Below are positions 6,628 through 10,696 of a stretch of DNA of 10,696 nucleotides, in pieces. Numbering within the stretch: the stretch's first letter is position 1; each line of letters starts with the position of its first letter. The stretch is taken from the NCBI GenBank assembly GCA_002366685.1, contig DFBP01000231.1:2680-13375 (forward strand), read 5' to 3'. The position numbers and the translations under genes were made by a program. The notes under the pieces are model-generated. The model saw only the letters and a list, made by a program, of their open reading frames with translations. It did no database searches and had not been told where the DNA came from. This DNA comes from Rhodobacterales bacterium UBA3077 (GTDB taxonomy: Bacteria; Pseudomonadota; Alphaproteobacteria; Rhodobacterales; Rhodobacteraceae).

Positions 6628-7557
6628 ATGTCAGCAATTACCAAATTTGCCGCGCCTCCCCAAGACATTCCCGAGTTTGAAACCGAATTTGCGGCGGCTC
6701 GGTCAAAATCACGCCGCACATGGCTGATCGGCAGCGCGCTGTTTATCGTGCTTTTCTTTTTTAGCACGTGGCTGACCGACTTTTTCAAAATCACACAGGT
6801 GTCAATGCCGGATGGATCGCGCGAATGGCGCTGGATTATTCCGGCGGGCATACCACGTCTGGGCGAATATATTGCAAAGACCATACCGGTGCTGCGATGG
6901 GACACGCTTGACGCGGATATGGCCGAATGGTTCTGGCGTTGGAAAACCTGGATGAAGCTGTTGTTAGAAACAGTGTTGATTGCTTTTATGGCGACATCAT
7001 TGGGTGTTGTCGGCGGCTTTATATTGTCTTTTCCTGCGGCAGGGAACCTTACACCAAATAAAACGGTGTATTGGATCACGCGGCGTTATTTAGAACTCGC
7101 GCGGACCGTGCCCGAACTCGTCTGGGCGCTGATCTTTGTGTTTTGCTTTTCTGTGGGGCCGCTGGCAGGGGTTTTGGCTATCGGGCTGCATGCAACTGGA
7201 GCCTTGGGCAAACTTTATTCCGAGGTTAACGAAAACATCGATATGCGGCCGCTTGACGGAATCAAAGCTGCGGGTGGCACATGGTTTGACCGAATCCGAT
7301 ATGGTGTTGTGCCGCAAGTTCTGCCCAATATCATCAGCTATACGCTGTTGCGGTTTGAGATCAACGTGCGGGCCTCGTCGATCATTGGCTACGTTGGCGC
7401 CGGCGGTCTGGGCCAAGAATTCCGCACCGCGATGAGTTTTCAAGAATATACCGACCTTTCAGCGCTGTTTGTCATCATCTTTGTCACGGTTGTCATCATC
7501 GACTATGGCTCTGAAAAACTGCGCCATCGGGTTATCGGGCTAGGAGTAAAATCATGA
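6628..7557 (+). CDS. phnE1: PhnE1, permease subunit of the phosphonate ABC importer
   Basis: The 309-residue integral inner-membrane protein has a long N-terminal part with one hydrophobic segment (about residues 31-50, LIGSALFIVLFFFSTWL). A BPD-type permease domain follows from about residue 110: LLLETVLIAFMATSLGVVGG, ELVWALIFVFCFSVGPLAGVLA, the EAA loop DGIKAAGGTWFDRIRYGVVP (from 210) that docks on PhnC, INVRASSIIGYVGAGGLGQ, and a last helix ALFVIIFVTVVIIDYG. This arrangement is that of PhnE. AGGA at 6618-6621 is a good Shine-Dalgarno, with 6 nt to the ATG. The 3' end overlaps phnE2 by ATGA, so the two permeases are probably made in equal amounts and form a heterodimer. Confidence 0.93.
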   Translation: MSAITKFAAPPQDIPEFETEFAAARSKSRRTWLIGSALFIVLFFFSTWLTDFFKITQVSMPDGSREWRWIIPAGIPRLGEYIAKTIPVLRWDTLDADMAEWFWRWKTWMKLLLETVLIAFMATSLGVVGGFILSFPAAGNLTPNKTVYWITRRYLELARTVPELVWALIFVFCFSVGPLAGVLAIGLHATGALGKLYSEVNENIDMRPLDGIKAAGGTWFDRIRYGVVPQVLPNIISYTLLRFEINVRASSIIGYVGAGGLGQEFRTAMSFQEYTDLSALFVIIFVTVVIIDYGSEKLRHRVIGLGVKS

Positions 7558-8411
7558 GCATTTCCGACGAAGATATACGCGCTGCAAAAGGCCGCGTGCC
7601 GCTGGCATTTAGGGACCCACCCGCGGTGTTATGGCGTAAGCGGCTACTTTGGTTGGCTTTTTTGGGGTTGTTTGCATGGTGTATTTATGATTTTAACATC
7701 ACACCTGAGCGGATATGGACCGGCCTTGGCCGCCTTGGGCGGGTGCTGAGCTTTATGTTCCCTCCCTATATCTGGAAGTCTTGGGCGGAATTTTCCGAAA
7801 TCCTGAACGGCCTGGGCGAAACGCTGGCTATCGCATTTTTGGGCACGCTTTTGGGTGCTGTCATAGCCTTTCCGCTATCGTTTTTGGGGGCCAAAAACAT
7901 CAACCGACTAAGCTTTTTGCGCCACGGCGTGCGGCGCAGCTATGACCTTATTCGCGCGTTTGAAACACTGATCCTTGCATTGATCTTTATCCGCGCTTTT
8001 GGGTTGGGGCCGCTACCGGGCGTGCTGGCCATCGCCGTCAGCGAGGTCGGGACCTTCGCCAAACTGTTTTCCGAGGCGTTAGAAAATACGTCGGAAAAGC
8101 CGGTTGACGGCGTGCGGGCCTCAGGAGGGTCACGGATGCAGCAGATCCGTTTTGCGATCTCGCCGACGGTCAATCCGGTGATCCTGTCGATCTTGCTTTA
8201 TAATTTCGAATCCAACGTCAGGTCGGGCACAATTTTGGGCATTGTTGGGGCGGGGGGCATCGGGTTTTTGCTGTCGGACCGCATCAGCGCTTATCGTTGG
8301 AACGAGGCGTGGTCGATCATCTTTTTGATCATCGCCATGGTCTATGTGATTGATTGGCTCAGCGGCCTGATCCGCGCGCGGCTTATCGGCAAGGCCGAGG
8401 GCGCTAGGTGA
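7554..8411 (+). CDS. phnE2: PhnE2, second permease subunit of the phosphonate ABC importer
   Basis: The 285-residue inner-membrane permease is homologous to PhnE1: a first hydrophobic segment at about 31-46 (LLWLAFLGLFAWCIYDF), GLGETLAIAFLGTLLGAVIAFPLSF, FETLILALIFIRAFGLGPLPGVLA, EAA loop DGVRASGGSRMQQIRFAISP (from 185), NVRSGTILGIVGAGGIGFLL, and a final helix IIFLIIAMVYVIDWLSG. Two PhnE paralogues in tandem are common in alphaproteobacterial phnCDE operons and replace the PhnE homodimer. The start overlaps the phnE1 stop (ATGA). It is the last recognisable phn gene; no phnN is seen after it. Confidence 0.93.
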   Translation: MSISDEDIRAAKGRVPLAFRDPPAVLWRKRLLWLAFLGLFAWCIYDFNITPERIWTGLGRLGRVLSFMFPPYIWKSWAEFSEILNGLGETLAIAFLGTLLGAVIAFPLSFLGAKNINRLSFLRHGVRRSYDLIRAFETLILALIFIRAFGLGPLPGVLAIAVSEVGTFAKLFSEALENTSEKPVDGVRASGGSRMQQIRFAISPTVNPVILSILLYNFESNVRSGTILGIVGAGGIGFLLSDRISAYRWNEAWSIIFLIIAMVYVIDWLSGLIRARLIGKAEGAR

Positions 8412-8450
8412 CCATTTTGACCCAGCCCCTGATGTTACGCGGTACCTAGC
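8403..8450. repeat. Imperfect inverted repeat across the phnE2 stop codon
   Basis: GCTAGGTGACC (8403-8413) pairs with GGTACCTAGC (8441-8450), leaving one bulged base and a 27-nt loop. The left arm covers the phnE2 stop (TGA 8409-8411). No T-run follows on either strand, so it is a weak terminator candidate; it could serve as an mRNA 3'-end barrier or be chance. Confidence 0.35.
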
Positions 8451-8512
8451 CAGGCATTCAGCGCATCCAGATCATCAAAACCCACGATAAACAACTTGGC
8501 AATACCCTCGCC
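8435..8512 (-). pseudogene. Possible 3' remnant of an unidentified gene fused to the EamA fragment
   Basis: On the minus strand, in a frame one base off from the EamA-like frame, 25 codons and a TAA encode GEGIAKLFIVGFDDLDALNAWLGTA. The composition looks like a genuine protein C-terminus (a hydrophobic strand LFIVGF, then an acidic turn and helix DDLDALNAWLG), unlike the low-plausibility residues in the EamA frame over the same bases. I do not recognise the family. It starts where EamA similarity stops, so I infer a deletion that joined the 5' part of the transporter gene to the 3' end of another gene. Confidence 0.4.
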
Positions 8513-8805
8513 AGCCCTGAATCGACATATTGCTGACCCCACGCCAGAACAGTCCATGCGCCAATGCTGTTGAAGAACGCCTGAATCAAAAGCATCCTCC
8601 ATGTTTTAGCGTCGCGTGGAAATCTCTCGGAACGCACCCCCATGACAATCACCAGAAAGATCGCTGCCCCCAGAACCCGCAGTGCGATGAGCGTGATCGG
8701 AGGAATCTCCGTTACGCCGACCTTGATGAACAAGTACGACGACCCCCAAAGGAGCGCAAGAAGGGCTAGCAACAGCAGTTCTGTTCGTAAATTTGGGGAG
8801 GTCAT
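8458..8805 (-). pseudogene. Truncated EamA/DMT-family transporter
   Basis: The 115-residue open frame starts with ATG overlapping the stop of the preceding ABM-like gene (ATGA). It has the EamA opening: LLLLALLALLWGSSYLFIKVGV, then IPPITLIALRVLGAAIFLVIVM and WRMLLIQAFFNSIGAWTVLAWGQQYVDSGLA. These are about three to four transmembrane helices and correspond to most of the first EamA repeat. EamA exporters normally have about 280-300 residues in two repeats (ten helices). Here the similarity stops after DSGLA, where relatives continue roughly SVLNSTSPLF, and the frame ends 16 residues later with RVLPSCLSWVLMIWMR. The remaining helices are absent from the window, so the gene is almost certainly broken. 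Its substrate cannot be told. Confidence 0.8.
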
Positions 8806-9152
8806 TGCGTATGCGCCTTTCTGCTATCGATCGGGGCCTGCACGCGGTCGAACATACCGTAGTCACGAACCACGCTCGCGATCCGAAGGCGGTAGTCAGC
8901 AAAAACACCATCCCTGCCTTTGGCCTGTGCGCCGCGATGCGCGTTCAGGGTCCGCCATTGCGTTACAGCCGCTTCGTTTTCGAAGAAAGACAGCGACAGG
9001 ACTTTGCGCGGGTCCGTCAGGCTTTGGAACCGCTCGACCGAGATGAAACCGTCCACTTGGTTCAGCATGGGGCGCATTTCAGCAGCGATGTCGAGATATT
9101 CATCTTTGCGACCTTCCGCCGGTTCAACTTCAAAAATAACGGCAATCATCAT
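8802..9152 (-). CDS. Antibiotic biosynthesis monooxygenase (ABM)-like ferredoxin-fold protein
   Basis: The 116-residue protein begins MMIAVIFEVEPAEGRKDEYLDIAAEMRPML and continues VDGFISVERFQSLTDPRKVLSLSFFENEAAVTQWRTLNAHRGAQ and VRDYGMFDR. This is the dimeric alpha+beta barrel (ABM) pattern: an N-terminal beta strand, a helix over residues about 11-30, the xxGFISVERF strand, a xxLSLSFFENExAVxxWR segment and a conserved His in NxxH. Members include heme- or quinol-modifying monooxygenases and many uncharacterised stress proteins, so a specific reaction cannot be assigned. It lies between the NIPSNAP gene and the EamA remnant with ATGA overlaps on both sides, so the three were one coupled operon. 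Confidence 0.82.
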   Translation of the reverse strand: MMIAVIFEVEPAEGRKDEYLDIAAEMRPMLNQVDGFISVERFQSLTDPRKVLSLSFFENEAAVTQWRTLNAHRGAQAKGRDGVFADYRLRIASVVRDYGMFDRVQAPIDSRKAHTQ

Positions 9153-9475
9153 GACGCATCCGGGCCGTGTGGCGTGGACACCAGTTTCAAAAAAGTTCGA
9201 TCTTCGCGCAGCAGGAACTTCTCTTTCTGAGCAAACTCGTAATTTTCCCGGCCAAGCGGATCATTGGCCAGCCTGGAGCGATAGGCTTCATAATCCGCAA
9301 GGCTCGCCACATTGTATATGCCATAGGCCAATGTGCTGGAACCTTCATGTGGGGCGTAATAGCCGACCAGATCAGCACCACAACGTGGGATGGCCTGCCC
9401 CCAATTTCGGGCGTATTCCTCAAACTGGGCTTTTTTGCTCGGGTCGATATGGTAGCGGATAACACAGGTCAGCAT
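9149..9475 (-). CDS. NIPSNAP-family protein
   Basis: The 108-residue protein MLTCVIRYHIDPSKKAQFEEYARNWGQ... with IPRCGADLVGYYAPHEG, LAYGIYNVASLADYEAYRSRLANDP, FAQKEKFLLREDRTFL closely follows the short bacterial NIPSNAP form (a ferredoxin-like dimeric barrel fold related to ABM). Family function is unknown; no catalytic residues are established. The ATG at 9473-9475 is preceded on the minus strand by GAAAGGAA, a good Shine-Dalgarno. It is the first gene of the minus-strand group and faces the ArsR-type regulator across a 75-bp gap with a palindrome, which suggests control by that regulator. Confidence 0.88.
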   Translation of the reverse strand: MLTCVIRYHIDPSKKAQFEEYARNWGQAIPRCGADLVGYYAPHEGSSTLAYGIYNVASLADYEAYRSRLANDPLGRENYEFAQKEKFLLREDRTFLKLVSTPHGPDAS

Positions 9476-9532
9476 GGTAATTTCCTTTCAAGACTGTTCT
9501 TTGGTTTCTAGCCTATTGCCACGTGGAGATGG

Positions 9533-9548
9533 TTCGACTACGGTCGAA
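9533..9548. promoter_or_regulatory. Palindromic operator candidate in the divergent gap
   Basis: A perfect inverted repeat TTCGAC-TACG-GTCGAA ends 2 bp before the ATG of the ArsR-type regulator and lies 57 bp from the start of the NIPSNAP gene. Winged-helix ArsR dimers bind such short palindromes. Its position covers the place where the regulator's ribosome-binding site should be, and on the minus strand GTCGAA is 17 bp from TAGGCT, a possible weak -35/-10 pair. The inference is that the regulator represses both itself and the NIPSNAP-ABM-EamA operon from this one site. Confidence 0.6.
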
Positions 9549-9550
9549 GT

Positions 9551-10234
9551 ATGAAAGAAGGTCCTGATATAGCTCATATCGCCGCGTTAATAGGTGACCC
9601 GGCCCGCGCAAACATGCTGACCGCCCTGATGAGTGGCAAAGCACTGACCGTCAGTGAGTTGGCCGAAGAGGCGGGCGTGACAATCCAAACTGCCAGTTCG
9701 CATCTGTCAAAGCTGGACGCGGGCGGGTTGCTGCGGCCCCGCAAGCAGGGACGACACAAATACTTCTCTCTGGCGAACGACGACGTGGCGCATGTCCTGG
9801 AAGGACTAATGGGACTAGCCGCCGGATCTGGCCACCTGCGCACGCGCACGGGCCCAAAGGATACCGAGCTGCGCAAAGCGAGAGTATGCTACAACCACTT
9901 GGCCGGAGATATGGGGACACAAATGTTCGATAGTCTTATGGCACAAGGGCATCTGGCTATGGATGGTGGAGATTTGATCTTAACCGAGACGGGTGTAGAG
10001 TTCACAACCGGCTTCCAGATTGACCTCAGCATCCTGCGCGCCAAACGAACACCCCTTTGTCGTGAATGTTTGGACTGGAGCGAACGCAGATCGCATTTGG
10101 CAGGCAGTCTTGGTCGCGCCTTTCTGAGCCGCTTTGAGGAGCTGTCTTGGGCGAAACGAGATCAAAAGACCCGCGTGGTGACGTTTTCACAAAGCGGGGC
10201 AAAAGAGTTTGAACAATTTTTCGCAATGCGTTGA
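9551..10234 (+). CDS. ArsR-family winged-helix transcriptional regulator with a cysteine-containing C-terminal domain
   Basis: The 227-residue protein has an N-terminal ArsR/SmtB-type HTH: IAALIGDPARANMLTALM (9-27), LTVSELAEEAGVTIQTASSHLSKLDAGGLL (32-61, with the recognition helix at about 44-57) and the wing RPRKQGRHKYFSLA. The extra C-terminal domain carries ARVCYNHLAG (Cys113) and TPLCRECLDWSERRSHLAG (Cys170, Cys173), motifs I recall as conserved in a subgroup of about 220-residue ArsR regulators; the three cysteines could bind metal or sense redox state, but this is not shown. The start matches the usual MKxGPDIAxIAALIGDP opening, although no clear Shine-Dalgarno precedes it and the palindrome sits there instead. 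It is divergent from the NIPSNAP-ABM-EamA group, its probable target. The effector is unknown. Confidence 0.88.
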   Translation: MKEGPDIAHIAALIGDPARANMLTALMSGKALTVSELAEEAGVTIQTASSHLSKLDAGGLLRPRKQGRHKYFSLANDDVAHVLEGLMGLAAGSGHLRTRTGPKDTELRKARVCYNHLAGDMGTQMFDSLMAQGHLAMDGGDLILTETGVEFTTGFQIDLSILRAKRTPLCRECLDWSERRSHLAGSLGRAFLSRFEELSWAKRDQKTRVVTFSQSGAKEFEQFFAMR

Positions 10235-10380
10235 AAGCTAGGATGCGTCTAAGACCCTCGTTTGCTGGATTTGCGCAAACCTCCTCGACTAACGCCATCA
10301 CTAACCTCCTTCAAAACCGAATGAGCTATCTGACAATATTAGTCGGAAGGCTACTTTCAAGTTTTGCCCCCCAAAAGGAC

Positions 10381-10406
10381 AAAGGAAAACCGGCATTAGG
10401 CCGGTT
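10381..10406 (-). terminator. Hairpin terminator candidate, best on the minus strand
   Basis: AACCGGC (10388-10394), loop ATTAG, GCCGGTT (10400-10406) form a 7-bp GC-rich stem. Read on the minus strand, the stem is followed by TTCCTTT after the final TT, a U-rich tail; read on the plus strand it is followed by CTCCTT, a poor tail. It lies 154 bp after the regulator stop, so it may end the regulator transcript weakly and a transcript entering from the right more strongly. Confidence 0.5.
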
Positions 10407-10666
10407 CTCCTTGGGAAGATGGCTACATTAAGGGCGGAGAGCGGAAGTTCGCTGCAAGTGCGAAATACTAGTGAAAGAAGCCGCATTACTGGCCAAAACA
10501 CTATTTGGCGTGACGTGACTTAATACAGTTACTAGGAGCTTGTCTTATGCTTTTCCTGGGCTTTCCTGCAAAAGGAAGCCACTGCCTACCCCTCGGGACC
10601 AATCTGCGAGAACAAGCATCTACATGACCTGTTCTAATTGGCGCCGTGGCTGTCGTTGTGCCCTTA

Positions 10667-10696
10667 ATTATGAATAAAAATGTTGTTTATTTTCAA
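10667..10696 (-). promoter_or_regulatory. Sigma-70-like promoter candidate reading leftward
   Basis: On the minus strand TTGAAA (10696-10691) and CATAAT (10672-10667) are separated by 18 bp; each matches the -35 and -10 consensus at 5 of 6 positions, in AT-rich surroundings. Transcription would run into the gene-free stretch and meet the hairpin at 10406-10388, giving an RNA of roughly 270 nt. AT-rich sequence gives such matches by chance, and the element touches the window edge. Confidence 0.35.

Larger units (their letters stand above)
10235..10696. other. Gene-free stretch of about 460 bp
   Basis: No reading frame here resembles a known protein. The longest open frames (about 66 codons) are of low plausibility. 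The stretch contains a hairpin terminator (10388-10406), a hairpin GGCTTTCC/GGAAGCC (10559-10566 with 10574-10580), and a minus-strand promoter candidate at the right edge. No tRNA, rRNA or familiar ncRNA was recognised. Confidence 0.6.

Noticed and set aside
10301..10501. Minus-strand 66-codon ORF at the right end
   Set aside because: It runs through the hairpin terminator, has no good ribosome-binding site and no recognisable sequence.
10547..10627. A 26-codon ORF starting ATGCTTTTCCTG
   Set aside because: AGGAG is about 8-12 nt upstream, but the product is short, not recognisable, and overlaps a hairpin; support is too weak for a gene.
1..10696. CRISPR arrays, tRNA/rRNA genes, insertion sequences, attachment sites
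   Set aside because: Read for these on both strands; no regularly spaced repeats, no tRNA-like cloverleaf with a TTCGA arm in context, no transposase fragments or flanking terminal repeats were seen.

Overview
The window is most likely chromosomal DNA from a marine alphaproteobacterium of the Roseobacter/Rhodobacteraceae type. This rests on remembered family resemblance of the proteins, moderate GC, and the gene order (phnG-M-type block followed by phnC-D-E1-E2). No search could be run, so the taxonomic call is an inference.

Bases 1-8411 carry a phosphonate-use locus on the + strand. The first block is the 3' end of phnH, then phnI, phnJ, phnK, phnL and phnM, joined by TAATG or ATGA stop/start overlaps (20 nt for phnL/phnM), so it looks like one translationally coupled operon that begins left of the window. 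By family knowledge, PhnG-H-I-L attach phosphonate to ribose (from ATP), PhnM removes pyrophosphate, PhnJ breaks the C-P bond with radical chemistry, and PhnK is an ATPase that binds the core complex. A 91-bp gap with a good Pho box (4769-4786, plus a third half-site in helical phase) precedes phnC, phnD, phnE1 and phnE2. These encode the ATPase, periplasmic binding protein and two permeases of a phosphonate ABC importer. A terminator-like hairpin lies between phnD and phnE1.

The most striking observation is in PhnJ. The protein is full length and the frame is intact, and the Gly-radical segment (VPG) is kept. However, three of the four cysteines that hold the [4Fe-4S] cluster and do the thiyl chemistry in Escherichia coli PhnJ are missing (Cys244 to Ser, Cys266 deleted, Cys272 to Gly). 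PhnI has also lost its conserved C-terminal-half motifs, and PhnM and PhnD carry unusual residues at conserved sites. The locus may encode a divergent C-P lyase subtype, or one whose chemistry or substrate has changed.

Bases 8412-9475 hold a minus-strand group: a NIPSNAP-family protein, an antibiotic-biosynthesis-monooxygenase-like (ABM) protein, and a truncated EamA/DMT transporter, coupled by ATGA overlaps. The EamA fragment runs into what looks like the 3' end of another gene in a different frame, suggesting a deletion scar next to the phn locus. An ArsR-type regulator (9551-10234) is divergent from this group, with a perfect 6-4-6 palindrome just before its start codon.

Bases 10235-10696 hold no convincing gene. 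They contain a hairpin terminator, a minus-strand sigma-70-like promoter at the right edge, and some potential RNA structure between them.
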